This document shows, one piece after another, positions 53,133 to 62,593 of a stretch of 64,000 bases of DNA. Made by a program: the position numbers and the translations under genes. The stretch comes from Niveispirillum cyanobacteriorum (GTDB lineage: Bacteria; Pseudomonadota; Alphaproteobacteria; Azospirillales; Azospirillaceae). The notes under the pieces were generated by a model that was not told the DNA's origin, searched no databases, and saw only the letters and a program-made list of their open reading frames with translations. Position 1 is the stretch's first letter. Every line of letters starts with the position of its first letter. Location: NCBI RefSeq assembly GCF_002868735.1, contig NZ_CP025611.1, positions 490,501-554,500 on the forward strand, given 5' to 3'.

Positions 53133-53164
53133 AAAAACCCCCGCCGGAGCGATCCGACGGGGGT
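53133..53164 (-). terminator. Terminator of ccrM
   Basis: A 12-bp stem with one G-T pair (53137-53148 with 53153-53164) is followed on the minus strand by TTTTTGC. It lies about 65 bases after the ccrM stop. Confidence 0.85.
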
Positions 53165-53227
53165 GGAACAGCAATAATGACTGGATGAAATCAGGTCGGC
53201 GGGGCAATCGCCCGCCTTGCTCTAAAA

Positions 53228-54412
<1,185 letters not shown>

Positions 54413-54414
<2 letters not shown>

Positions 54415-55045
54415 AGAGAGTTAGAGCAAGTTGTTCGGAAACTGGTGCAAAAGAACGCCGGTGATGCGGCGTCGGACCAAGGCTTTTGATGGCGGCGCGA
54501 TGGGCGGCGGTGCCATAGCCCTGATTGCGTTCCCAACCATATCCGGGGTGTTGGATGGCCAACTGCCCCATGATCTTGTCCCGCGTCACCTTGGCGACGA
54601 TGGAGGCGGCAGCGATGGACAGGGACAATGCGTCGCCTTCGACCAGTGTTTCCACTTGGCAACGAAGCTTAGGCGGACGATTGCCGTCCACCAGTGCCAG
54701 GGATGGCATACGACCGATTTTTGTGGCCAGTTCGTCCACGGCGCGGGCCATGGCCAGGAAAGTGGCCTGTAAAATGTTTACCGCGTCGATTTCCTCTACC
54801 GACGCGATGCCGACGCCGAACGGGGCATTGGCGATGATGCGCTCGAACATCGCCTCCCGCTGCGCCTGCTTCACCTGCTTGCTGTCGTTGATGCCCGTAC
54901 ACCAGTCGGGGATGGCGTCATGGGGCAGAAGGACGGCACCCGCGACCACGGGACCGGCGAGCGGACCACGCCCCGCCTCGTCCACACCGCAGACCGGGCA
55001 ATCCGGGCCATGGCCCAGGCGAATTTCGTGCGAAAGATCAGGCAT
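54413..55045 (-). CDS. rnhB: Ribonuclease HII
   Basis: 210 residues from MPDLSHEIRLG; a longer reading to 55219 lacks support. The RNase HII signature is GVDEAGRGPLAGPVVAGAVL with the catalytic D-E pair (about residues 20-22). LINDSKQ-type sequence appears as GINDSKQVKQAQRE, the third acidic residue in ALVDGNR, and SIVAKVTRDKIM supplies the last. It removes ribonucleotides and RNA primers from DNA. It is followed by ccrM on the same strand with a 93-base gap that contains the GANTC cluster. It is divergent from hemN. Confidence 0.96.
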
Positions 55046-55196
55046 GTGCCCTGTGTGGCAAAAGCCGGCTTTCTGTGCAAGTCCGTCATGCCGGGCGTGA
55101 TGGCCGCATTTGCGATGGATCAAGGCGGCATCGGTGCGGCGGGCGCAATGTTCGGCCCATCCGCGATCCGACCGAAGCCGTCTCAGAGGTCCCGTC

Positions 55197-56549
55197 ATGC
55201 GTCCTGACCTTGTCGCCAAGTACCGTCACCAGCGCGTGCCCCGCTACACCTCCTATCCGGCTTCCCCGCATTTCACCGATGCGGTGACGGTGGACACCTA
55301 CCGGAACTGGCTGCGGGAGACGGACCCCGGTTCGTCCCTGTCACTTTATCTGCATCTGCCCTTCTGCAAATCCATGTGCTGGTATTGCGGTTGCCACACG
55401 ATGGTCGTGCGACATGAGGACCCGATCTGGTCCTATCTGGCGGCCCTGTCGACCGAACTGCGCAGCGTGGCGGCCCTGCTGCCCGACGGCCCCATCGTCC
55501 GGCATGTGCATTTCGGCGGCGGTACGCCCACCCTGCTGCCGGTCCAGGGCTTCCGGGCCTTGATGGCCGAGTTGCGCACCCGCTTCCGCATTGCCCCCGA
55601 CGCGGAAATCGCCATCGAGATTGATCCCCGGACGCTGACTGCCGACATGGTGGAGGCGCTGGGCGATGTCGGCGTCACCCGCGCCTCGCTGGGTGTGCAA
55701 AGCTTTGATCCTGATGTGCAGGCGGCCATCAACCGCATTCAGCCCTTCGGCATGACGGAGAATGCGGTCACCAGCCTGCGCGCCGCCGGCATCCAGGGCA
55801 TCAACCTGGACCTGATCTATGGTCTGCCGCGCCAGACCGTGGCGTCCTGCGTGGAAACGGTGCGGCAGGCGATCAGCCTGAACCCCGACCGTCTGTCCAT
55901 CTTCGGCTATGCCCATATGCCGGGTTTCAAGGCCCATCAGGGCCGTATCGATCCCGAAACGTTACCTGACGCCGATGAACGCGTGGCGCAATTGCGGGCC
56001 ATGGAGATGGCGGTCATGGCGCTCGGCTATGTGCGGATCGGTATGGACCATTTCGCCCGCCCTGACGATGCCATTGCCATTGCCGCCGAACAGGGCACGC
56101 TGCGCCGGAATTTCCAGGGCTATACGACGGATGAGTCCGATATGCTGCTGGCTTTCGGCGCATCCGCCATCGGCAAGCTGCCCCAGGGCTATGTCGCCAA
56201 TATCCTGGCCTTGCCGGCCTATCTGAAGGCGATAGAGGCCGATGGCCTCGCCACCGCGCGCGGTTACCGGATGAGTTTGGATGACAAGTTGCGGGCTACC
56301 GTGATCGAGGCGCTGATGTGTCGTTTCGATGTCGATCTGGCCAAGGTAGCGGCTGCCTTTGACACCCCGCACGAGGCGATCATGCCCGATGCAAGGGCGC
56401 TTGCCGATCTGGCCGGCGATGGGGTGGCCCATTTACAGGGGACGCGGCTGGTCGTTCCCGATGCGGCACGACCGTTGGTGCGTTCCGTGGCGGCCTTGTT
56501 CGACCGGCATCTGGACCCCGAGGGCGGGCGGCATAGCAAGGCGATTTGA
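55197..56549 (+). CDS. hemN: Oxygen-independent coproporphyrinogen III oxidase
   Basis: 450 residues from MRPDLVAKYRHQRVPRYTSY, with AGAGGT seven bases upstream. Radical SAM cluster motif CxxxCxxC in LPFCKSMCWYCGCHT, followed by the GGGTP motif (HFGGGTPTLL) and ASLGVQSFDPDVQAAINRIQ. The HemN-type C-terminal domain is present. It converts coproporphyrinogen III to protoporphyrinogen IX without oxygen. Such genes are often under FNR control, but I found no convincing FNR box here. Upstream in-frame codons are rejected because the family begins near the YTSYP segment. Confidence 0.95.
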   Translation: MRPDLVAKYRHQRVPRYTSYPASPHFTDAVTVDTYRNWLRETDPGSSLSLYLHLPFCKSMCWYCGCHTMVVRHEDPIWSYLAALSTELRSVAALLPDGPIVRHVHFGGGTPTLLPVQGFRALMAELRTRFRIAPDAEIAIEIDPRTLTADMVEALGDVGVTRASLGVQSFDPDVQAAINRIQPFGMTENAVTSLRAAGIQGINLDLIYGLPRQTVASCVETVRQAISLNPDRLSIFGYAHMPGFKAHQGRIDPETLPDADERVAQLRAMEMAVMALGYVRIGMDHFARPDDAIAIAAEQGTLRRNFQGYTTDESDMLLAFGASAIGKLPQGYVANILALPAYLKAIEADGLATARGYRMSLDDKLRATVIEALMCRFDVDLAKVAAAFDTPHEAIMPDARALADLAGDGVAHLQGTRLVVPDAARPLVRSVAALFDRHLDPEGGRHSKAI

Positions 56550-56621
56550 CGGTCCACAATACTGGACAGGGCGGGATGGGCGCGGCATTGTCGGCGATCA
56601 ATCGACCGTCATAAAAGTGCA

Positions 56622-57527
56622 ATGAACATGCGATCCATCCGCGTCCTGTTGCTGGCGGCTTCTGCCGTTGCCCTCTCGTCCTGTTCCATCAATATCGGTG
56701 CCCGCGACGACAAGGCCCCGCCGCCCCCCGTCGCGGTCGCGCCGCCGCCGGCACCCGTGGTCGCCAAGCCAGGCCCGGAGGATGATCCGCGCCTGCTGGC
56801 CACGCTCTATATGCAGCAGGCCGAAGAACTGCGCCGCCTGTCGAAGCAGGCCTATGCCCTGGCCGCTGTCCGCCTGCCGGCCGCGCTGAAAAAGCCGGGA
56901 TCGTCGGCCCTGGAACAGACCGATGGCGGTAAGGGCAAGCCGCCCGCCGCGATCTTCGACGTGGATGAAACGGTGCTGGATAACAGCCCGCATCAGGCCC
57001 GCGCCATCCTGTCCGGCACCCGCAATTTCGATCTGGGCCAGTGGGACGAATGGGTTGGCGAGCGTGCGGCCACGCCCATGGCCGGTGCCGTCGATTTCGT
57101 GAAGGAACTGCGGCGGAACAAGGTGCGCGTGGTCTATATCACCAACCGTGAATGCCGCCCCCGCGCCACCAATCCCGGCGATCCCTGCCCGCAGCATGCC
57201 GACACGCTGGCCAATCTGAACGCGGTCGGCCTGGGCCCCGTGGCCCCGGAAGATCTGATGCTGAAAGGCCAGAATGGCTGGCCCAGCGACAAGGCCCCGC
57301 GCCGTCAGGAGGTCATCAAGACCCATCGCATCATCATGTCCTTCGGTGACCAGTTCTCCGACATGATGAGCGTGACGCGCAAGGATGACAGTGCGACCCG
57401 CGCCCGCATCGCGGCAGCGCATGAGGATCTGTGGAACACCCGCTGGATCGTCATCCCCAACCCAACCTATGGCCAGTGGGTCGATGTGCTGCCCGAACCG
57501 ATCAGCGGGTCCTTGCGCACGAAGTGA
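56622..57527 (+). CDS. HAD-superfamily acid phosphatase lipoprotein
   Basis: 301 residues. A lipoprotein signal peptide with lipobox LSSC (Cys at about residue 21) precedes a Pro/Ala-rich tether (about 30-52). The HAD domain of the class C acid phosphatase / e(P4) type has motif I IFDVDETVLDN (nucleophile D in DVDET), motif II VVYITNREC, a lysine region WPSDKAPRRQEV and motif III MSFGDQFSDM. Such proteins sit in the outer membrane and dephosphorylate nucleotides in the periplasm. An insertion RPRATNPGDPCPQHAD carries two cysteines. It starts 72 bases after hemN. Confidence 0.9.
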   Translation: MNMRSIRVLLLAASAVALSSCSINIGARDDKAPPPPVAVAPPPAPVVAKPGPEDDPRLLATLYMQQAEELRRLSKQAYALAAVRLPAALKKPGSSALEQTDGGKGKPPAAIFDVDETVLDNSPHQARAILSGTRNFDLGQWDEWVGERAATPMAGAVDFVKELRRNKVRVVYITNRECRPRATNPGDPCPQHADTLANLNAVGLGPVAPEDLMLKGQNGWPSDKAPRRQEVIKTHRIIMSFGDQFSDMMSVTRKDDSATRARIAAAHEDLWNTRWIVIPNPTYGQWVDVLPEPISGSLRTK

Positions 57528-57716
57528 GGCTCAGCGGGCGTCGTCAGACCGTTGACGGCGCCCGTACGATCCCCGATGCTATGGACAGTGCGCGCTGGGG
57601 CGCCTCCTGTCCGCGGCAAGGAAGCAAGCTTCCACCCATGTGAAAGTGGTTCGCGCTGTCGATCCGCTTCCTCCCGCCCGTTTCAGCGGACAAGGGCGCC
57701 ATGGGAAGGAAGAACC

Positions 57717-59423
57717 ATGTCCCGCACACTGACCCCCGCAACCAGTCTCGACATTCTGCGGCGTGAGGCCAAGCGCTGGCTGAAGGCCATCCGCGCTGGC
57801 GATGACACGGCCCGCGCCCGCCTGACCGCGATCACGCCCCAGGCCCCGTCCGATCCGGGCTTGCGCGATGTGCAGTTCGCCCTGGCCCGCGAATATGGTT
57901 TGCCGGGCTGGGCCGACCTGAAACAGGCGGTGGCCGACTTGACGTTCACAAGGCAGTCGCAGGCGTCCCTCGTTGACACCATCCTGCGCGCTGCCTGGGA
58001 TGGCGGCGACCGGGCGGCGGCGGCCCGCATCCTGGCACGCTGGCCCGATGTCGGTGCAGGCGATTTCCTGATGGACCTGCTGCGCGGTCGTCTGGATGCC
58101 GTGGCACGGCGGCTGACCGCTGATCCCGGTCTGGTGATCCGCAAGGCGGGTCCGCTGAACTGGGAACCGCTGCTCTATCTGGCCTACGCCCGGCTGCCCG
58201 CCGGCGCAGGGGTGGAGATGGCGCGTCTGCTGCTGGACCACGGGGCTGATCCGGACGCCCGCTTTGATGATGGTTGGGGCAATGCCTTCACGGTTTTGAC
58301 CGGCTTGATCGGGCAGGGGGAGGGCGACCGGCCCCCGCATCCCGACGCCCGCACTCTGGCGGCCCTGCTGATGGAACGCGGGGCCGATCCGTTCGACGCC
58401 CAGGCCCTTTACAACACCTCCATCTGCCGGGATGAGGTGGACTGGCTGGATGTCATCTGGTCCGCCTGTGCCGCACGCGGCCTGACGGGGGCTTGGCTGG
58501 AACGGCTGGAAAAGCCGCGGATCGGGGGCCGCTTCCCGCTGCCGGTGATCGATTACCTGCTGGGCAATGCCGTGGCGTACAACCATATGCACCGGGCCGC
58601 GTGGCTGCTGGATCACGGCGCGGATGCGGCCGGCATTCATGCCTATTCGGGCCGCCCGCTTGTTGTTGAGGCCTTGATCTATGGCCACCGTGCTATGGCC
58701 GATCTGCTGCGTCGCCACGGCGCACCCGAACCCGACCTGTCGCCGGCCATGGCGTTCCAGTCGGCGGCGATGGCACTGGACCGGGAACAGGCCCGGACCT
58801 TGGCACTGGCGCATCCAGGGGTGCTGCATGACCCGGCACCGCTGCACAATGCAGCACAGCAGGGCCGGCTGGGCGTGGTTGAATTGCTGCTGGACTTGGG
58901 CATGCCGGTCGATCTGGGCGACCGGCAAGAACAGCGGGCCCTCCAGTATGCCGTGATGGGCGGCAAGTTGGAGATGGTTCGCCTGCTGGTGGCACGCGGG
59001 GCGGATATCGACCGGCCCACGGCGACGGACTATGGTGGCGGCGCCATGGGCTTTGCCGCCCATTTCCGCCGCCATGACATCGCGGCTTTCCTGGCCCCGC
59101 TCAGCCGGGAAGTGTCTGAACTGGTCTATCTGGGCATGGTGGATCGGCTGGCGGACCTGTTCACCGCGGAGCCGGATCTGGTCAACGCCCGGCATCCCAA
59201 ATTCGGCATCCTGCCCCTGTTCGCCCTGCCAGACGGGGAGGAGGAAGCAGCCAGGATGGCCACCTTCCTTCTGACCCACGGTGCCGATCCCTCTACCGTC
59301 AACCAGGATGGTATCAGCGCCGAACAGGCCGCCCGCGACCGGGGCCTGATCGACGCCGCCGACCTGATCCGGGAGGCGGCGGAAGCGATCAATCCGCCAC
59401 GAAATCCAGCGCCACGCCGTTGA
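57717..59423 (+). CDS. Ankyrin-repeat protein
   Basis: 568 residues from MSRTLTPATSLDILRREAKR with AAGGAAG upstream. The N-terminal 100 residues resemble a segment often fused to ankyrins (LREAKRWLKAIRAGDDTARA, then EYGLPGWADLKQAV). Ankyrin units are scattered through the rest, e.g. MARLLLDHGADPDARFDDGW, RAAWLLDHGADAAGIHAYSG, LHNAAQQGRLGVVELLLDLG and VRLLVARGADIDRPTATDYG. No signal peptide, so it is probably a cytoplasmic protein-interaction scaffold. Partner unknown. Its last 35 bases overlap msrB on the other strand. Confidence 0.85.
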   Translation: MSRTLTPATSLDILRREAKRWLKAIRAGDDTARARLTAITPQAPSDPGLRDVQFALAREYGLPGWADLKQAVADLTFTRQSQASLVDTILRAAWDGGDRAAAARILARWPDVGAGDFLMDLLRGRLDAVARRLTADPGLVIRKAGPLNWEPLLYLAYARLPAGAGVEMARLLLDHGADPDARFDDGWGNAFTVLTGLIGQGEGDRPPHPDARTLAALLMERGADPFDAQALYNTSICRDEVDWLDVIWSACAARGLTGAWLERLEKPRIGGRFPLPVIDYLLGNAVAYNHMHRAAWLLDHGADAAGIHAYSGRPLVVEALIYGHRAMADLLRRHGAPEPDLSPAMAFQSAAMALDREQARTLALAHPGVLHDPAPLHNAAQQGRLGVVELLLDLGMPVDLGDRQEQRALQYAVMGGKLEMVRLLVARGADIDRPTATDYGGGAMGFAAHFRRHDIAAFLAPLSREVSELVYLGMVDRLADLFTAEPDLVNARHPKFGILPLFALPDGEEEAARMATFLLTHGADPSTVNQDGISAEQAARDRGLIDAADLIREAAEAINPPRNPAPRR

Positions 59424-59787
59424 TGCAGTAGCGCTGATAGGTCGGTGGCGGCCCATCCGGGAACACATGGCCCAGGTGAGAGCCGCACTGGCTGCAATGC
59501 ACCTCCACCCGCACCATGCCGTGCGACCGGTCGACGGTAGAGCCGACCGATCCCGGCAGCGGGTCGTTGAAGCTGGGCCAGCCAGTGCCGCTTTCAAACT
59601 TGTCGCCCGATTGGAACAGGGCCTGGCCGCAGCCGGCACAGCAGAATCGCCCCGGTCGCTTCTCCCGCAACAGACCGCAGGAGCCGGGCCGTTCCGTCCC
59701 ATGCGCCCGCATCACCCGGTATTGATCGGGCGTCAGGATGCGGCGCCATTCCTCGTCGCTGCGGGTGATGGGAAATGTCTCTGTCAT
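59389..59787 (-). CDS. msrB: Methionine-R-sulfoxide reductase MsrB
   Basis: 132 residues from MTETFPITRSDEEWRRILTP; a longer reading to 59889 has no family support. Zinc ligands are in CCAGCGQ and CSQCGSH, the catalytic cysteine in YCINGVALDF, and the block GTGWPSFNDPLPGSV is typical. It reduces methionine-R-sulfoxide in the cytoplasm with thioredoxin. The resolving position has Glu/Ser-like residues as in many MsrB forms. It is downstream of a GNAT gene on the same strand (13-base gap), so the two form a small operon. Confidence 0.95.
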   Translation of the reverse strand: MTETFPITRSDEEWRRILTPDQYRVMRAHGTERPGSCGLLREKRPGRFCCAGCGQALFQSGDKFESGTGWPSFNDPLPGSVGSTVDRSHGMVRVEVHCSQCGSHLGHVFPDGPPPTYQRYCINGVALDFVAD

Positions 59788-59800
59788 TGCACCCTCCGTT

Positions 59801-60244
59801 TCACACCCTTGCCATATGGATGAGCGGATAGGGTTTTCCAGCCTGATCGACGGGCGAGTGTCCGATCTCCATGAAACCCAGCGCCGCATAGAATTCCACG
59901 GCCCCCGGATTCTGCGCGTTCACATCCACGATCAACCGCCCGTTCAGCGCCACGGCATGGGTGATCAGCCGCCGGCCCACGCCATGCCGGTGCCATTCGG
60001 GATGCACGAACAGCGCCTCAATCTTCGGCCCCTCCAGCCCGATGAAGCCCTGCACCTCTCCCGTCGGCGACAGGGCCAGCCATTGCGGCTTGTGCGGCAG
60101 GTACAGCGTGGTCAGCAGATGTTCATAGAACGCGATATCCGCCGCCGCGACAAAGCCGTGCGTGGCATCCACCGCCGCCCGCCAGACGCGGTGGATGGTG
60201 ACAATGTCGGCAGGGGTGGACAGGCGGATATCGGCAGGCGGCAT
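59801..60244 (-). CDS. GNAT-family N-acetyltransferase
   Basis: 147 residues from MPPADIRLSTPADIVTIHRV; a GTG five codons upstream is a weaker alternative. GNAT motif A is seen in IEALFVHPEWHRHGVGRRLI (the RxxGxGxx acetyl-CoA loop is HRHGVGRRL), and motif B in VDVNAQNPGAVEFYAALGF. It acetylates an unknown small molecule or amine. It precedes msrB on the same strand by 13 bases. Confidence 0.88.
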   Translation of the reverse strand: MPPADIRLSTPADIVTIHRVWRAAVDATHGFVAAADIAFYEHLLTTLYLPHKPQWLALSPTGEVQGFIGLEGPKIEALFVHPEWHRHGVGRRLITHAVALNGRLIVDVNAQNPGAVEFYAALGFMEIGHSPVDQAGKPYPLIHMARV

Positions 60245-60261
60245 CACGGCGGGTTCCACGG

Positions 60262-60296
60262 AAAAGAAAGGGCCGGTCCCTTGCCGGGACCGGCCC
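60262..60296 (-). terminator. Terminator of the first M13 peptidase gene
   Basis: Perfect 11-bp stem (60270-60280 with 60286-60296), followed on the minus strand by TTTCTTTTC. It lies 26 bases after the peptidase stop. Confidence 0.88.
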
Positions 60297-60321
60297 CATG
60301 GTGACAGAGGACAGGGGGCCG

Positions 60322-62394
60322 TTACCAGACCTTGCAGGCCTTGTCGCCGCGGACCATCTTGTCGGTCGGCTGGCAGTTAAAGGCCTTGGCGAATTCCGGC
60401 ATGTTCGACAAGGTGCCGTTCACGCGGTATTCGGGCAGGGAATGCACGCCCGTCTGGGCCTGCAGGCGGCGGAATTCCGGCCGTTCCTGCGCACACCAGA
60501 CATTGGCCCAGCCATAGAAGAAGCGCTGTTCGGCGGTCAGCCCCCCGATTTTCTTCTTCATGCCCTTTTCGCCCAACCGGCGCTTCAGCGCGTCCAGCGC
60601 CACGGGCAGGCCGCCATTATCGGCGGTGTTCTCACCCAGCGTCTGCTTGCCATTCAGGTTCACGCCCTCCACAGCCTGGAAGCCGGAATACTGGTCCACC
60701 AGACATTGCGCACGCTCGGTAAAGCGCTTGGCATCATCCTCGGTCCACCATTCGGCCAGATTGCCATCGCCCGCGAACTTCCGGCCCTGGTCGTCAAAGC
60801 CATGGATGATCTCATGCCCGATCACCCCGCCGATGGCGCCGTAATTATAGGCGTCGTCGGCGGTGAAGTCGAAGAAGGGCGGCTGCAAGATGCCGGCGGG
60901 GAAGTTGATATTGTTCTGCTGGGGGGAGTAATAGGCATTCACCGTCGGCGGCGTCATGCCCCATTCCGAACTGTCGCGCGGCTGACCGATGCGGGCCAGA
61001 CGGCGGCGCTGTTCAAAGCTGTCGGCGCGGGTGACATTGCCCAGAAGGTCGCCCTTCACGATGGTCAGCGCCGAATAATCGCGCCAATTATCGGGATAGC
61101 CGATCTTGTTGGGCATATTGGCCAGCTTTTCATGCGCCTTGGCCTTGGTCTCCGGCCCCATCCATTCCAGATTGCTGATCCGGTCCTTCAGAGCGGCCTG
61201 CACATCGCCAACCATGGTCAGCATGCGCTTCTTGTGCTCCGGCCCGAACGCCTTCTCCACGAAATACTGGCCCAGATCCTCGCCAAGGGCATTGTCGGTG
61301 GCGGCCACACAGCGCTTCCAGCGCGGGCGCTGTTCCTTGGTGCCGTTCAGGGTGCGGCCATAGAAATTGAAGGCTTCCTCGCTGAACGCGGTCGGCAGCC
61401 ATTGCGCATTGGTGCGCAGCACATGCCAGGTCAGATAGGTCTTGATGTCGTCCAGGCTGGCCTGGGTCAGCTTGGCGTTCATCGCCTCGAAGAATTTCGG
61501 CTGGCCGACATTCATCTCGGTAAAGGCCGGTGTGCCGATGGCCGACAGATAGGCATTCCAGTCGATGGACGGTACGGCCTTGGCGAAATCGGCAAGGGCG
61601 GTCGGGTTGTTCTGCTTCTGCGGGTCGCGGCGTTCCAGGCGCGTCATCGACGCCTCGGCCAGGGCCGTCTCAAACGCCATAACCGCGTCGGCCTTGGCCT
61701 TGGCGGCGTCCGCCGGCGTGCCGGCCAGTTCGAACATTTTGGCCACATGCGCAACATAGGCGGCGCGCTGTTCCTTGGACTTGGCGTCATCCTTGAAATA
61801 GAAGTCGCGTTCCGGCAGGCCCAGACCACCCTGGCCCGCCGCCGCGATGGTCTGCACCGCATCGCTGAATTTCTGCATGCGGCCAAAGCCGAACAGGGTA
61901 TTCACGCCCTGGTCATGCAGATAGCCGACGACGGCGCCTAAGTCCTTCTTGTCCTTCATGCCGTTGATCCGGTCCAGCATGGGGGACAGCGGGGCCAGAC
62001 CTTTGGCATCCACGGCCGCCTCATCCATGCAGGACGCGTAGAAATTGGCGATACGGGCCGTCTTCGGATCGGGCTTGGCCACCGCCTCGTCCAGGATCTG
62101 GCGCAGCAGGGTCAGGTTCTTGTCGGCCAGGGCATTGAAATTGCCCCAACGTGCCTGATCGTCCGGGATCGGGTTCTCACGCTTCCACACGCCACAGGCA
62201 TGCAGGAAGAAATTGTCGCAAGGGGACACCGCGTCATCTAGCACCGGCAGGCCCGGTGCCGGCGGCTTGCCGGCCTTGGCCGCGGCGGGGGCGGCCTGGG
62301 CCACTTGCGTCTCGGCCAGTGCGCTGCCCGACAGCATGAACGACAATCCCAACGCCAGCAGGCTGCTGGCGCCCATCCCGATCCGTTTCATCAT
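60322..62394 (-). CDS. M13 family (neprilysin/PepO-type) zinc metallopeptidase
   Basis: 690 residues with a signal peptide (MMKRIGMGASSLLALGLSFM, cleavage near ALA-ET). Zinc-binding motif HEIIHGFDDQG, followed by the third ligand in LGENTADNGGLPVALDAL. The NAYYSPQQN motif and the C-terminal KMVRGDKACKVW are typical. M13 enzymes cleave short peptides at the N-side of hydrophobic residues, and with a signal peptide it should act in the periplasm or outside. It is a tandem paralogue of the gene at 62594, sharing the last 20 residues. The gene is flanked by its own terminator. Confidence 0.95.
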   Translation of the reverse strand: MMKRIGMGASSLLALGLSFMLSGSALAETQVAQAAPAAAKAGKPPAPGLPVLDDAVSPCDNFFLHACGVWKRENPIPDDQARWGNFNALADKNLTLLRQILDEAVAKPDPKTARIANFYASCMDEAAVDAKGLAPLSPMLDRINGMKDKKDLGAVVGYLHDQGVNTLFGFGRMQKFSDAVQTIAAAGQGGLGLPERDFYFKDDAKSKEQRAAYVAHVAKMFELAGTPADAAKAKADAVMAFETALAEASMTRLERRDPQKQNNPTALADFAKAVPSIDWNAYLSAIGTPAFTEMNVGQPKFFEAMNAKLTQASLDDIKTYLTWHVLRTNAQWLPTAFSEEAFNFYGRTLNGTKEQRPRWKRCVAATDNALGEDLGQYFVEKAFGPEHKKRMLTMVGDVQAALKDRISNLEWMGPETKAKAHEKLANMPNKIGYPDNWRDYSALTIVKGDLLGNVTRADSFEQRRRLARIGQPRDSSEWGMTPPTVNAYYSPQQNNINFPAGILQPPFFDFTADDAYNYGAIGGVIGHEIIHGFDDQGRKFAGDGNLAEWWTEDDAKRFTERAQCLVDQYSGFQAVEGVNLNGKQTLGENTADNGGLPVALDALKRRLGEKGMKKKIGGLTAEQRFFYGWANVWCAQERPEFRRLQAQTGVHSLPEYRVNGTLSNMPEFAKAFNCQPTDKMVRGDKACKVW

Positions 62395-62542
62395 CTCAAC
62401 CCTTGTTTTTGATCTATGTGCAGGATGCGGCCCTTTTGGGGCCTGTTGTTTATGCTTTAGAAATTATCACGGGTGCCGGCTTGGTTCCGGCATGGCTTTG
62501 TAACGTATGCGTAAATGCGTGTTGCACAATGGTTGCGCCATG

Positions 62543-62571
62543 AAAAAAGGGGCGGCCACACGGGCCGCCCC
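62543..62571 (-). terminator. Terminator of the second M13 peptidase gene
   Basis: Perfect 9-bp stem (62549-62557 with 62563-62571), followed on the minus strand by TTTTTTCA. It lies 22 bases after the stop at 62594. Confidence 0.88.
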
Positions 62572-62593
62572 CTCTGTTCTGATCATGGCGGGA

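Noticed and set aside
55100-55130. FNR/FixK-like box upstream of hemN (TTTGCGATGGATCAA)
   Set aside because: Only the right half matches TTGAT-N4-ATCAA, and the region is inside the rejected 5' extension of rnhB.
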